64,000 nucleotides of DNA from Microbacterium sp. Leaf151 (GTDB lineage: Bacteria; Actinomycetota; Actinomycetes; Actinomycetales; Microbacteriaceae): NCBI RefSeq assembly GCF_001424225.1, contig NZ_LMOR01000004.1, positions 558,001-622,000 of the forward strand. Reading direction: 5' to 3'. A program made the translations under genes and the position numbers. Numbering within the stretch: position 1 is the first letter of the stretch; every line of letters begins with the position of its first letter. A model generated the notes under the pieces. The model had not been told where the DNA came from. It did no database searches and saw only the letters and a program-made list of their open reading frames with translations. Of the stretch, positions 17,608-26,606 are shown piece after piece.

Positions 17608-17619
17608 ATCGTATATGAT
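17608..17619. promoter_or_regulatory. Operator-like ATCGTATATGAT before the ThDP enzyme
   Basis: This 12-bp near-palindrome matches 11 of 12 bases of the perfect palindrome ATCGTATACGAT at 30024, upstream of the homoprotocatechuate operon. It lies 117 nt before the ThDP enzyme start. A shared GntR-type regulator, perhaps the one encoded at 31615, is inferred. Confidence 0.5.
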
Positions 17620-17735
17620 CACTCCCGTCAGGCGCACGAGGTCGTGCGTCGCTGCTCGAAAAAAGGGCACGTAGCGCGAGACCCGCGCGAGACACATACG
17701 GCTCATTCCCGTTCCTGTTTCGCGAAAGGCTCGTC

Positions 17736-19388
17736 ATGCCCATCGTCTCCGCGCACGTCGCCCACACCCTCGGTCGCCACATCGACCACGTCTTCGGCGT
17801 GATGGGCAACGGCAACGCCCACTTCCTCGACGCCCTGCATCGCCAGACCGACGTCGCCTTCACCGCGATGCGGCACGAGGCGGGCGGCGTCGTCGCCGCC
17901 GATGCCCACTATCGCGCGTCCGGCCGCATCGCCGCGGCGACCGCCACCTACGGCGCGGGCTTCACCAACACCCTCACCGCGCTCGCCGAAGCAGCTCAGG
18001 CCCGCATCCCCCTGCTTCTGGTCGTGGGCGACGAGCCCACCTCCGGCCCCCGCCCGTGGGGCGTCGACCAGGTCGCCCTGGCCTCGGCGGTCGGCGTGCG
18101 CACGTACACGGTGGGAGATCGGGATGCCACGGCCACCGTCCTCATCGCCCTCGAACACGCGCTGACCTACCGCGTGCCGGTGGTGCTGGCCATCCCCTAT
18201 GACGTCGTGTCGCGTGAGGCCGGCCCGCTGACGGACGCCGGTACGGTGACACTGCCCGCGCCTCTCGCACCGCGGGGACCCGCGGCGGAGGCGACCCTCG
18301 ACCGCATCGCCGACGCCCTCGCCGGCGCCGAGCGGCCGTTCCTGCTCGCCGGCCGCGGCGCATGGCTCGCCGACGCGGGCGCTGCGCTCGGGCGTCTCGC
18401 CGAGGTGACCGGTGCGATCACGGCATCCACCGCCCTCGGTCGCGGCATCTTCCCCGACACCGCCCACGACCTCGGCGTCACGGGGGGCTTCGGCGCCGCG
18501 GGCGCGATGGAGCTCGTGCGCGAGGCAGACGTCGCGGTGGTCTTCGGTGCGGGGCTCAACCAGTTCACGATGCGCTTCGGCGAACTCTTCGCCCCGCGCA
18601 CGCAGGTCTTCCAGATCGACGTGGCCCCCACCGCCACGCACGCGCAGGTGGGCGGGTTCGTCCGGGCGGATGCCGCGCTGGCGGCCGAGGCGCTCGTGGA
18701 GCGTCTTCTCTCCCACGGCGCCGTGTCGTCCGGCTGGCGTGACCGCGTGGACGTGGCTCCCCTTCGCGAGCAGGAGCCCGGCGAGGGCCTCGCCCCCGAT
18801 GGCCGCCTCGACCCCCGCTCGGCCGCCGCGCGCATCGCCGAATTGCTGCCCGAGGACCGCGTCGTCGTCTCCGACGGCGGCCACTTCCTCGGCTGGTCGA
18901 ACATGTACTGGCCGGTCGCCTCACCCGATCGCGTCATGATGGTCGGCACCGCCTATCAGTCGATCGGCCTCGGCTTCCCCTCGGTCGCGGGAGCCATCGC
19001 CGCCCGCCCCGAATCGACCGTCGTGCTCACGACCGGTGACGGCGGGGGGCTCATGGCGATCGCCGACCTCGAGAGCGCCGTGCGCTCGGCGCGGGGCCAC
19101 GGCATCGCGGTGGTGTGGAACGACGCCGCCTATGGCGCCGAGATCAACCTCTACGGCCTGAAGGGCCTCGCCCGCGAGCCCATGCTGATTCCGGAGGTCG
19201 ACTTCGCGGCCGTCGCGCGCGGCTTCGGTGCCGAGGGCGTCGTCGTGCGCGAGGTGGCCGACCTCGACGCCCTGGCGGAGTGGACGCGGCGCGATCCCGA
19301 AGACCGAGCTTTTCTGCTGCTCGACCTGCGTATCAGCGGCGACGTCATCGCGCCGTACCAGCGCGAGATCATCAAGGTGAACTCGTAA
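17736..19388 (+). CDS. Thiamine-diphosphate-dependent enzyme, acetolactate synthase-like
   Basis: A 550-residue enzyme of the acetolactate synthase / benzoylformate decarboxylase superfamily. Domains follow the usual order: pyrimidine-binding (the activating glutamate is in RHEAGG, Glu48), a central domain, and a diphosphate-binding domain with GDGGGLMAIADLESAV and WNDAAYGAE (the GDG-N motif). No regulatory-subunit gene is adjacent, and the branched-chain operon is absent, so biosynthetic acetolactate synthase is unlikely. Decarboxylation or carboligation of a 2-oxo acid from the neighbouring aromatic pathways is more likely (inference). Translation starts at 17736 after a short AAAGG. Confidence 0.82.
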   Translation: MPIVSAHVAHTLGRHIDHVFGVMGNGNAHFLDALHRQTDVAFTAMRHEAGGVVAADAHYRASGRIAAATATYGAGFTNTLTALAEAAQARIPLLLVVGDEPTSGPRPWGVDQVALASAVGVRTYTVGDRDATATVLIALEHALTYRVPVVLAIPYDVVSREAGPLTDAGTVTLPAPLAPRGPAAEATLDRIADALAGAERPFLLAGRGAWLADAGAALGRLAEVTGAITASTALGRGIFPDTAHDLGVTGGFGAAGAMELVREADVAVVFGAGLNQFTMRFGELFAPRTQVFQIDVAPTATHAQVGGFVRADAALAAEALVERLLSHGAVSSGWRDRVDVAPLREQEPGEGLAPDGRLDPRSAAARIAELLPEDRVVVSDGGHFLGWSNMYWPVASPDRVMMVGTAYQSIGLGFPSVAGAIAARPESTVVLTTGDGGGLMAIADLESAVRSARGHGIAVVWNDAAYGAEINLYGLKGLAREPMLIPEVDFAAVARGFGAEGVVVREVADLDALAEWTRRDPEDRAFLLLDLRISGDVIAPYQREIIKVNS

Positions 19389-19557
19389 GCGGGGTCGGGC
19401 TCACCGCCACCGCGACAGCCGAGGTGGTCGCCGCGAACGCCCGCCGCCGCCGAGGCCTCCGATCCCATAGCCTGCCCGGGACTCAAGGCCCCGCCGAACC
19501 GTGCGTCGCAAAGGTCCGACCCGCCGGCTCTGCGAGCCGCCGCTACGGTGGTGACGC

Positions 19558-19791
19558 ATGGGGACGAGAAGGCGTCTGATCGGCTCGGGCACCGCGGTCG
19601 CGATGATCAGCGGCGCCGTCGTGGTGCTGTACTTCTTCCAGCCGTGGCGGAGTTGCGAGTACGAAGACACCTCGGCGGGCTGCTCGATGCTGCCCCAGGA
19701 CGCCGCCGCGATGGGTGTCGCGGCGTTGGTCTTCGTCGTGGGGATCGTCGTTCTCGCGGCGGGCCTGCTGATGCATCGGGCGCCCGAGTGA
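19558..19791 (+). CDS. Small two-helix membrane protein, unknown function
   Basis: A 77-residue predicted protein with two hydrophobic segments (about residues 11-27 and 50-70) joined by a short loop containing two cysteines (SCEYEDTSAGCS), which might form a disulphide outside the cell. The family is not recognised. The gene sits alone between the ThDP enzyme and the metal cassette. Hydrophobic periodicity and GC-biased third positions support it as real, but a weak ribosome site leaves doubt. Confidence 0.55.
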   Translation: MGTRRRLIGSGTAVAMISGAVVVLYFFQPWRSCEYEDTSAGCSMLPQDAAAMGVAALVFVVGIVVLAAGLLMHRAPE

Positions 19792-19843
19792 GGGAACCGC
19801 GCACGGTCGCGACGCGCGCAGGGTCGTCCGGTGTCCCGGCAAC

Positions 19844-19881
19844 TAGTACATAGCATCCTTAATTCACTGATTCGTGTACTA
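19844..19881. promoter_or_regulatory. Inverted repeat TAGTACA-N24-TGTACTA before the ArsR gene
   Basis: A perfect 7-bp inverted repeat flanks an AT-rich core immediately before the ArsR/SmtB start codon at 19889. It is probably the metal-responsive operator over the cassette promoter. The second arm ends only 8 nt before the ATG, so the transcript leader must be very short. Confidence 0.65.
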
Positions 19882-19888
19882 TTAGCGC

Positions 19889-20236
19889 ATGTCCACCGCG
19901 ACCCTCACGGCCACGCTGACGCACACCGCGGCACTCGCCCGCCTCGGGCACGCGCTCTCCGACACGACCCGAGCGGGGGTTCTGCTGGCCCTGCGAGAGG
20001 CGCCGTCGTACCCCTCCGATCTGGCTGATGCGCTCGGCGTCTCGAGGCAGGTCATGTCGAACCAGCTCGCGTGCCTGCGAGGGTGCGGGCTGGTGGAGGC
20101 CGTGCCGGAAGGGCGACGTACCCGATACCGGCTCGCTGACGAGCATCTCGCACCCGCTCTGGACGAGCTGCTGCGCGTGGTCCTCTACGTCGAGCCGGGC
20201 TGCTGCGCCGGGGGACGCTGCACCTGCGCCGCATGA
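19889..20236 (+). CDS. ArsR/SmtB-family metal-responsive repressor (CmtR-like)
   Basis: A 115-residue winged-helix repressor. The recognition region is DLADALGVSRQVMSNQLACLRGCGLVEA, followed by the wing EGRRTRYRLAD. Cysteines in LACLRGCG and the C-terminal cluster CCAGGRCTC provide metal-thiolate ligands, as in the cadmium/lead sensor CmtR. It overlaps the cation-efflux gene by 4 nt and should release its operator when metal accumulates. The exact metal cannot be told from sequence; Cd, Pb or Zn are likely. Confidence 0.88.
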   Translation: MSTATLTATLTHTAALARLGHALSDTTRAGVLLALREAPSYPSDLADALGVSRQVMSNQLACLRGCGLVEAVPEGRRTRYRLADEHLAPALDELLRVVLYVEPGCCAGGRCTCAA

Positions 20237-20916
20237 CCGCCGCCACTGCTCATCACGCCGCTGACCGACGGCCTGTCCTCCAACGCCGCATCAGATGGAT
20301 CGTCGCAGCGACGATCGCGTACAACCTGATCGAGGCGATCGTCGCGATCACCGCCGGCACGGTCGCCTCGTCGGCTGCGCTCGTCGGATTCGGCCTGGAC
20401 TCGACGATCGAGGTCCTCTCCGCTGCTGCGGTCGCGTGGCAGTTCACCCGCCGCGACCCGGAACGATGGGAGAAGGGCACGCTGCGCGTGATCGCCGTCG
20501 CGTTCTTCGCCCTCGCGGCGTACGTCACAGCGACGTCCGTGCTGGCGCTCGTCGGGCGGATCGACGTGCAGCACTCGACGATCGGCATCGTCCTCACGGC
20601 TCTGAGCGTGATCATCATGCCGTTCCTGTCGCTGGCGGAGCGTCGCGCGGGTCGAGAGCTGGGATCGGCCACCGCTGTCGCGGACTCCCGGCAGACCCTT
20701 CTGTGCACCTATCTGTCAACTGCGGTGCTCATCGGACTCGTCCTCAACAGTCTGCTCGGGTGGTGGTGGGCCGATGCGGTCGCGGGACTCGTCATCGCCG
20801 CCTTCGCCATCCGGGAGGGCATCGAGGCGTGGCGCGGTGACGCGTGCGCGACCTCGGTGGGCATGCTTCTCGAGCAGGAGGACGACAACCACCACGCGCA
20901 CGAGAACAAGGACTGA
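20233..20916 (+). CDS. Cation diffusion facilitator-like metal transporter
   Basis: A 227-residue inner-membrane protein with six predicted helices, matching the membrane domain of cation diffusion facilitators that exchange metal ions for protons. Metal-site positions appear in FGLDSTIEV (helix 2) and in VADSRQTLLC / WWWADAVAGL (helices 5-6). The C-terminal cytoplasmic dimerisation domain of classic CDF proteins is missing; a His-rich tail (NHHAHE) replaces it. It is coupled to the ArsR gene by a 4-nt overlap, so metal efflux is the likely role. Confidence 0.87.
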   Translation: MTAATAHHAADRRPVLQRRIRWIVAATIAYNLIEAIVAITAGTVASSAALVGFGLDSTIEVLSAAAVAWQFTRRDPERWEKGTLRVIAVAFFALAAYVTATSVLALVGRIDVQHSTIGIVLTALSVIIMPFLSLAERRAGRELGSATAVADSRQTLLCTYLSTAVLIGLVLNSLLGWWWADAVAGLVIAAFAIREGIEAWRGDACATSVGMLLEQEDDNHHAHENKD

Positions 20917-20919
20917 CCC

Positions 20920-21564
20920 GTGAAGACACAGACCAAGCCCCTTGTGATCACGCTCGCCGCCCTGATCGTCGTCGTGGTCGTCGGCCTCGTCGCGTTCCTC
21001 GTCGCCCGTGTGCAGGCCCCCGATCCGGCGGCCGCCGCCGTGGTGAGAGCCGACTCCCATGTTCTCGACGACGCGGGCGACGGTGCGGTCACCGTCGTCG
21101 AGTTCCTCGACTTCGAGTGCGAGGCGTGCGGTGCCTACTACCCGGTCGTCGAAGAAGCGCGGCAGAAATACGCCGGACAGATCACCTACGTCGTCCGCTA
21201 CTTCCCACTCCCCGGACACGTCAACTCGATGACCTCCGCCGTCGCCGCCGAAGCCGCCGCACAGCAGGGCCGCTTCGAGGACATGTACCACCGCCTTTTC
21301 GATACGCAGGCCGAGTGGGGAGAAGCGCAGGAGTCCCGCGCCGATCTCTTCCGCGAATATGCCGACGACCTCGGGCTCGACATGACGGCTTACGACGCCG
21401 CCGTCTCGGATCCGGACACCGAACAACGCGTGCGGGCCGACTTCGAAGAGGGACGGGCCCTCGGCGTCGGCAGCACCCCCACGTTCTTCGTCGACGGGCG
21501 ACCGCTCGTCATCGAGCGATGGAACGACCTCGAAACGGTGATCGACGCCGCCCTCGATCGCTAG
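20920..21564 (+). CDS. DsbA-like secreted or membrane-anchored thiol oxidoreductase
   Basis: A 214-residue protein with an N-terminal membrane anchor (residues 7-29) and a thioredoxin-fold domain of the DsbA group. The active site is CEAC in FLDFECEACGAYYP, and the cis-proline loop is GVGSTPTFFVDG. It should act outside the membrane on cysteine pairs. It starts with GTG 3 nt after the metal transporter, so it belongs to the same operon; ArsR-CDF-thioredoxin-fold cassettes recur in actinobacteria and are often mobile. The link to metal stress is contextual. Confidence 0.88.
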   Translation: MKTQTKPLVITLAALIVVVVVGLVAFLVARVQAPDPAAAAVVRADSHVLDDAGDGAVTVVEFLDFECEACGAYYPVVEEARQKYAGQITYVVRYFPLPGHVNSMTSAVAAEAAAQQGRFEDMYHRLFDTQAEWGEAQESRADLFREYADDLGLDMTAYDAAVSDPDTEQRVRADFEEGRALGVGSTPTFFVDGRPLVIERWNDLETVIDAALDR

Positions 21565-21712
21565 GCGGACCGGCGTACAGCGCCGCCTGCGGACCGTCGG
21601 TCGGGCCGAGGCCGACCGCAAGCAGCATGAGGCGGAGTCGGCGGCAGCACGATCACGGCCGCGGTGGCCCGTTTCGGGAATCCGACGACGCGAGGGCGCG
21701 AGCACGTGCGCG

Positions 21713-22366
21713 CTATCGGATGAGGACCTCGGCGGCGGCGTCCATGTGGGCCCGAACGGTCGCCGCGGCTTCGTGGGGTTCGCCCGCGGCGATCGCGCGC
21801 ACGATTGCGAGGTGGCGCTCCGCATCCATGTTCTTGAGCGCACGATCGAGTCCGGAGTGCGTGATCGACATCTCGATGGACCCCTCCAGCGCCGACCACG
21901 CCTGGACGAGCGTCTCGTTGCCGGTGAGGCGGCACATGCCGAGGTGGAAGTCGAGGTCCGCCCGCATCCGCTCCCCCAGAGACGCATCGGGCATTGTCAT
22001 GCGTCGCGCAAGAGTCTCGAGCTGTTCTGCGACGGCGCCGCAGTCGGGTCGCTGCGCGAGGGTCGCCGCGGCGAGCGCTTCGAGCGCGGCGCGCACCTGG
22101 AAGAGGTCCCGCAGCTCCCGTTCGCTCATGTGTCGGACCATCAGTCGCCCGCGGGTGCCTGCAGTGAGCAGCCCCTCGATCTGGAGCGTCCGCATGGCTT
22201 CGCGTAACGTCCCGCGGCTGATGCCGAGGCGCCCGGCCATCTCGATCTCGGAGACGTGAGACCCGGGCTCGAGCTCACCCGTGGTGATGGCTCGGCGAAG
22301 AGCCTCGACGGCCTGCTGGCGGAGGGTCGTCCGCTGCAAGCCGAGGATCGAGGGAGCGTCCGTCAT
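21713..22366 (-). CDS. GntR/FCD-family transcriptional regulator
   Basis: A 217-residue regulator with an N-terminal GntR winged helix (LRQQAVEALRRAITTGELEP, then EMAGRLGISRGTLREAMRTL) and an all-helical FCD ligand domain whose metal-binding residues include the aspartate and histidine of DLDFHLGM and the later ERHLAIVRAI histidine. It sits 90 nt downstream of an MFS gene. It probably controls that gene and the divergent SDR-transketolase genes through the TTGTCAACAA repeats near 23850. Confidence 0.9.
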   Translation of the reverse strand: MTDAPSILGLQRTTLRQQAVEALRRAITTGELEPGSHVSEIEMAGRLGISRGTLREAMRTLQIEGLLTAGTRGRLMVRHMSERELRDLFQVRAALEALAAATLAQRPDCGAVAEQLETLARRMTMPDASLGERMRADLDFHLGMCRLTGNETLVQAWSALEGSIEMSITHSGLDRALKNMDAERHLAIVRAIAAGEPHEAAATVRAHMDAAAEVLIR

Positions 22367-22456
22367 CTGCTCCTCCTCCCGTGGGAGGCCAGTCTACGGG
22401 CGAAGTCTGACCGCGCCCCCGCACAGACTTCGCCCGCTCCCGCTGGCCAGCGGCAT

Positions 22457-23776
22457 CTAGTCCGCGAGCGCCGCTCGCTCGGCGTACGCCCGCTGCTCCT
22501 TCGTCCACGTCTCCTTCGTCGACAGCGCCGCCAGCAGCCCGATCAGGGCGTAGAAGGAGAACAACGATGCCGGCCCCACCCAGCCGAAGGCACCGAACAG
22601 CAGCGTCGTGATGAACGGCGTGAACCCCGACACCATGGCCGAGATCTGGTAGGCGAGCGAGGCACCGGATGTGCGCGTGTTCGCGGTGAAGAGCTCCGGG
22701 AACCACGCCCCCTGCGCCCCGGCGAGGGCATTCTGGAACACGGCGTACGACAGCACGATGACGACCACGACCAGGGGGTATACCGCCGAGTTCACGCCGA
22801 GGAACATGAGGTAGCCCCAGACGATGCCGAGGGCCGTGACGACGATGTACAGCGGTCGGCGGCCGATGCGGTCCGTCAGTTTCGCCCAGCCCCAGGTTGC
22901 GAAGACCCCCACGCCGGCCGCGATGCACAGGGCGGTCAGGGTCTGCCAGCTCTCCGTGATCTTGTTGGTGTTGAGGTACGAGATCAGGTACGTGATCGAC
23001 ACGGCGTAACCGGCCGTTTCCGCGATGCGCAATCCGATACCGCGCAGGATGTTTCCCCAGTCGGATTTGATGACGGAGATGAGCGGGGATTTGAGAACGA
23101 TTCCCTGCGTCTTGACGTCTTCGAAGACGGGCGACTCGGGGACCTTCGATCGGATGACGAGGCCGACGGCGACCAGCAGGATGCTGGCGAGGAACGGTAC
23201 GCGCCAGGCCCAGTCGCCGGGAAGGTGCACGCTGACGAGGAAGACGAGGTTGGCCAGCAGCAAGCCGACGGGGAAGCCGGCCTGCACGATGCCGGTGAAG
23301 CTGCCCTTGCGTCGCCACGGAGCGTGCTCGTAGGTCATCAGGATGGCACCGCCCCACTCGGCTCCGAACGCCAACCCCTGCACGATGCGAACGATGACGA
23401 GCAGGATCGGCGCGACGATGCCGGCCGCCGCATACGTCGGCAGGAGACCGATGACGAACGTCGCCAGTCCCATCACGATGAGGGAGGCGACGAGCACAGG
23501 TTTGCGGCCGACGCGGTCGCCCAGATGGCCGCCGATGATGCCCCCGAGAGGGCGGGCGGCGAACCCGACACCCAGCGTGGCGAAGGAGAGCAGCGTCCCC
23601 GTCAGGGGGTCGCTGCCGGGGAAGAACGCGGTGCCGAAGTACAGGGCCGCGGCGGTGCCGAAGCCGATGAAGTCGTAGGTCTCGATCACCGCCCCTACTC
23701 CGGAGCCGACGGCGACCCTCTTCACGGACGAAGTCCCGTTCACCGGGCCCCGCATCTGAACGGCCTCTGCGCTCAT
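22457..23776 (-). CDS. MFS transporter, metabolite:H+ symporter family
   Basis: A 439-residue 12-helix permease of the MHS subfamily. The N-half signature RPLGGIIGGHLGDRVGRKP and the GAEWGGAILMTYEHAP segment are typical. It most likely imports the substrate for the divergent SDR and split-transketolase genes, such as a sugar acid or polyol derivative. Several starts are possible; ATG 23776 is preferred because GAGG lies 9 nt upstream, with 23785 as the alternative. Divergent promoter DNA with repeated TTGTCAACAA follows. Confidence 0.9.
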   Translation of the reverse strand: MSAEAVQMRGPVNGTSSVKRVAVGSGVGAVIETYDFIGFGTAAALYFGTAFFPGSDPLTGTLLSFATLGVGFAARPLGGIIGGHLGDRVGRKPVLVASLIVMGLATFVIGLLPTYAAAGIVAPILLVIVRIVQGLAFGAEWGGAILMTYEHAPWRRKGSFTGIVQAGFPVGLLLANLVFLVSVHLPGDWAWRVPFLASILLVAVGLVIRSKVPESPVFEDVKTQGIVLKSPLISVIKSDWGNILRGIGLRIAETAGYAVSITYLISYLNTNKITESWQTLTALCIAAGVGVFATWGWAKLTDRIGRRPLYIVVTALGIVWGYLMFLGVNSAVYPLVVVVIVLSYAVFQNALAGAQGAWFPELFTANTRTSGASLAYQISAMVSGFTPFITTLLFGAFGWVGPASLFSFYALIGLLAALSTKETWTKEQRAYAERAALAD

Positions 23777-23846
23777 TTCAGTCATCCTCACGTCATTGTG
23801 ACCCCGAAACGGGGCTATGCCGAGAGTATGAAATGGTTCACCCATT

Positions 23847-23880
23847 ATTGTCAACAATCAAACACTTGTATTGTCAACAA
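23847..23880. promoter_or_regulatory. Twin GntR-type operators ATTGTCAACAA, 23 bp apart
   Basis: Two copies of ATTGTCAACAA (23847-23857 and 23870-23880) lie in AT-rich DNA between the divergent MFS and SDR genes. The TTGT-N2-ACAA symmetry fits GntR/FCD operators, and the regulator at 21713 is the obvious ligand. Two helical turns separate the sites, so cooperative binding is possible. Confidence 0.7.
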
Positions 23881-23930
23881 CCCCGTGGTTTCATGGTCCC
23901 ACCGCGAAGGAGCGGAGGAAGACGGTAACC

Positions 23931-24701
23931 ATGACCATCACACGCACCGCAGTTGTCACCGGCGCAGCCGCCGACCGGGGTATCGGCCAGGCCGTAGCCC
24001 GCGCTTATGCCGAGGCGGGCTGGGCCGTCGTGATCCTCGACCTCGACGGCGCAGCCGCCGAGCGAGTCGCCCGTCGGATCGCCGACGAGGTCGGCGTGCC
24101 CACTCACGGCGGGGTCGTCGACGTCGCCGACGAGGAGAGCGTGTCCACCGCGCATGAGCGCATCGCCGAAGCCGTACGGGCCGGCACCCTCCCTCCCGTC
24201 GGCGCCCTCGCCAACGTCGCCGGCATCACGTCTCCCGTTCCGTTCTTGGAGACGACGCTGAAGCTGTGGAACACGGTGATGGCCGTCAACGCCACGGGTA
24301 CCTACCTGGTCACGAAGGCCTTCCTCCCCGACATGATCGAGCGGGGATTCGGACGCATCGTCAACATGTCGTCCGTGTCCGCACAGCGGGGCGGCGGCGT
24401 CTTCGGCAAGGTCCCGTACTCGGCCGCGAAGGCCGCCATCCTCGGCTTCACCAAAGCGCTGGCGCGCGAGCTGGGAAGCACGGGCGTCACGGTCAATGCC
24501 GTCACCCCGGGCGCCGTCGACACGAACATCCGGGTGGGCAGCACGGACGAACAGGAGGCGGCGATCGTGAGCGGCATCCCCCTCGGACGCACCGCGACAC
24601 CCGAAGAGGTCGCCGCCGTCTTCGTCTTCCTCTCCAGCGACGCGGCCTCCTACCTGCAGGGGACCACGATCGACATCAACGGCGGCTCGCACCTGCACTG
24701 A
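23931..24701 (+). CDS. Short-chain dehydrogenase/reductase
   Basis: A 256-residue NAD(P)-dependent oxidoreductase of the classical SDR family, with cofactor motif TGAAADRGIGQAV near the N-terminus, NVAG (NNAG variant), the active-site serine in MSSVSAQ, YSAAK catalytic Tyr and Lys, and PGAVDT. The start at 23931 (MTITRTAVV) follows GGAGG. It is the first of a divergently controlled set with a split transketolase, so it probably oxidises or reduces a keto-sugar or sugar alcohol feeding the transketolase step. Confidence 0.9.
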   Translation: MTITRTAVVTGAAADRGIGQAVARAYAEAGWAVVILDLDGAAAERVARRIADEVGVPTHGGVVDVADEESVSTAHERIAEAVRAGTLPPVGALANVAGITSPVPFLETTLKLWNTVMAVNATGTYLVTKAFLPDMIERGFGRIVNMSSVSAQRGGGVFGKVPYSAAKAAILGFTKALARELGSTGVTVNAVTPGAVDTNIRVGSTDEQEAAIVSGIPLGRTATPEEVAAVFVFLSSDAASYLQGTTIDINGGSHLH

Positions 24702-24735
24702 CCGCCCCGCACACGACTGACGAAGGAGTTGCATC

Positions 24736-25611
24736 GTGAGCACAGCCTCGACGATCGCCACCGATCTGACCGAACGCGTTCGAGCGACCCGAGATGCGGC
24801 GCAGCGGGTGCGGTTGAATGCCCTGCGGATGGGTGAGGTGCAAGGGCAGGGATACATCGGCCAAGCACTCGGCGCCGCCGACATCCTGGCCGCTGTGTAC
24901 ACCGACCAGCTGCGGCACCGCCCCGAAGACCCGGAATGGAAGGAACGCGACCGCTTCCTCCTGTCCACGGGCCACTACGCCATCGGGCTCTACGCGGCGC
25001 TGGCCGAGGCCGGCATCATCCCCCGGGAGGAGATCGAGACGTACGGGTCGGACGACTCGCGTCTGCCCATGTCCGGCATGGCCAGCTACACGCCCGGGAT
25101 GGAGATCTCCGGCGGATCGCTCGGGCACGGTCTCACCGTCGCCGTGGGAATGGCGCTGGGCCTTCGCCACCTGGGCTCCGACTCGCGGATCATCAACTTC
25201 CTCTCCGACGGCGAGCTCAACGAAGGCTCGACGTGGGAGGCGGCGATGGGCGCGGCATCCCACCGCCTGGGGAACCTGATCGCCCTCGTCGACATGAACG
25301 CCCTGCAGGCCGACGGTCCGACGGCATCCGTGCTGAGCATCGAGCCCGTCGAGGCCAAGTGGGAGTCCTTCGGATGGGAGGCGCACCGCGTCGACGGGAA
25401 CGACGTCGGTGCGCTCCTACGGGCCTTCGATGCGATCGGCGACCGCAACCCGGTCGGTCGACCGCACGTGATCATCTGCGACACGAAGGTCGGACGCGGC
25501 GTTCCCCTTCTCGAAGACCGGGAGAAGAACCACTTCATGAGGATCGAAGAGCACGAATGGGCCATCTGCCGAGAGCAGCTGATCGCCGGATACGAAGGAG
25601 CACGACGATGA
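24736..25611 (+). CDS. Transketolase, N-terminal subunit
   Basis: A 291-residue protein corresponding to the diphosphate-binding half of transketolase. It has SGGSLGHGL, then the ThDP/Mg motif SDGELNEGSTWEA with the following asparagine in DMN. It begins with GTG 24736 after AAGGAG and overlaps the C-terminal subunit gene by 4 nt (ATGA). Split transketolases often serve a dedicated catabolic pathway, for example apulose phosphate, rather than the housekeeping pentose phosphate cycle. Confidence 0.92.
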   Translation: MSTASTIATDLTERVRATRDAAQRVRLNALRMGEVQGQGYIGQALGAADILAAVYTDQLRHRPEDPEWKERDRFLLSTGHYAIGLYAALAEAGIIPREEIETYGSDDSRLPMSGMASYTPGMEISGGSLGHGLTVAVGMALGLRHLGSDSRIINFLSDGELNEGSTWEAAMGAASHRLGNLIALVDMNALQADGPTASVLSIEPVEAKWESFGWEAHRVDGNDVGALLRAFDAIGDRNPVGRPHVIICDTKVGRGVPLLEDREKNHFMRIEEHEWAICREQLIAGYEGARR

Positions 25612-26600
25612 GCGCGACGACCCCGCCGAAGCTGAAGACGTCGGCGATGATCGCGTCGTTCGCGGACCCCGGCCAGAAGACCTCCAACGCACCGTTCGGC
25701 CGCGCCCTCGCCGAGCTCGCAGAGTCGGACGAGCGCATCGTCGGACTCAGCGCCGATCTCGCAAAATACACCGACATGCACATCTTCCGCGATGCCCACC
25801 CGGGACGCTTCTTCCAGATGGGGATGGCAGAGCAGCTCCTCTTCGGCGCCGCGGCCGGCATGGCCGAGGTCGGTCTGGTGCCGTTCGCCTCGACCTACTC
25901 GGTGTTCGCCGCCCGCCGCGCCTACGACTTCATCTGCCTCGACATCGCCGAGCCCTCTCTGAACGTCAACATCGTCGGTGGCCTGCCCGGCCTCACCACC
26001 GGATACGGCCCCAGCCACCAGGCCACCGAGGACGTCGCGATCTTCCGCGGAATGCCCAACCTGACCATCGTCGATCCGTGCGACTCCGTCGACATCGAGC
26101 AGGCCGTCCCGCAGCTCGCCGCCTCCGACGGACCCACCTACCTGCGCCTTCTGCGCGGCAAAGTCCCCACGGTTCTGGACGAGTACGACTACACCTTCGA
26201 GCTCGGGAAGGCGGCGGTCCTGCGTCCCGGCGCTGACGTGGTGTTCGTCTCGAGCGGTCTCATGACGATGCGCGCCCTGCAGGCCGCCGAGGCACTGGCT
26301 GCGCACCACGTGGATGTGGCGGTCGTGCACGCCCCGACGCTGAAGCCCTTCGACGAGGACACCGTCGTGGCCGAGATCGACACTCCCCGCCTCGCGGTGA
26401 CGTTGGAGAATCACACCGTGATCGGCGGGCTGTTCGAGACCGTCGCCTCGGCACTGGCTCGCCGCGGGGTCGGTCGGCGGGTCGTCCCCATCGGTCTCCC
26501 CGACCGGTTCCTCGATGCCGGCGCACTGCCGACCCTGCACGACCGGTACGGTCTCTCGACCGATGCCGTCGTGTCCACCGTGCTTCGCGAGCTCGGGTGA
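25608..26600 (+). CDS. Transketolase, C-terminal subunit
   Basis: A 330-residue protein carrying the pyrimidine-binding and C-terminal domains of transketolase. The cofactor-activating glutamate lies in MGMAEQLLFG, followed by FASTYSVFAARRAYDF and the GLTTGYGPSHQATED loop that contacts the sugar. It forms the active enzyme with the preceding subunit; the 4-nt overlap supports equal production. The expected activity is transfer of a two-carbon ketol unit; the donor sugar is unknown. Confidence 0.92.
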   Translation: MSATTPPKLKTSAMIASFADPGQKTSNAPFGRALAELAESDERIVGLSADLAKYTDMHIFRDAHPGRFFQMGMAEQLLFGAAAGMAEVGLVPFASTYSVFAARRAYDFICLDIAEPSLNVNIVGGLPGLTTGYGPSHQATEDVAIFRGMPNLTIVDPCDSVDIEQAVPQLAASDGPTYLRLLRGKVPTVLDEYDYTFELGKAAVLRPGADVVFVSSGLMTMRALQAAEALAAHHVDVAVVHAPTLKPFDEDTVVAEIDTPRLAVTLENHTVIGGLFETVASALARRGVGRRVVPIGLPDRFLDAGALPTLHDRYGLSTDAVVSTVLRELG

Positions 26601-26606
26601 GCGGGC

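Noticed and set aside
17736..19388. Biosynthetic acetolactate synthase (ilvB)
   Set aside because: No ilvN or ilvC neighbour and an aromatic-catabolism context; kept as a general ThDP enzyme.
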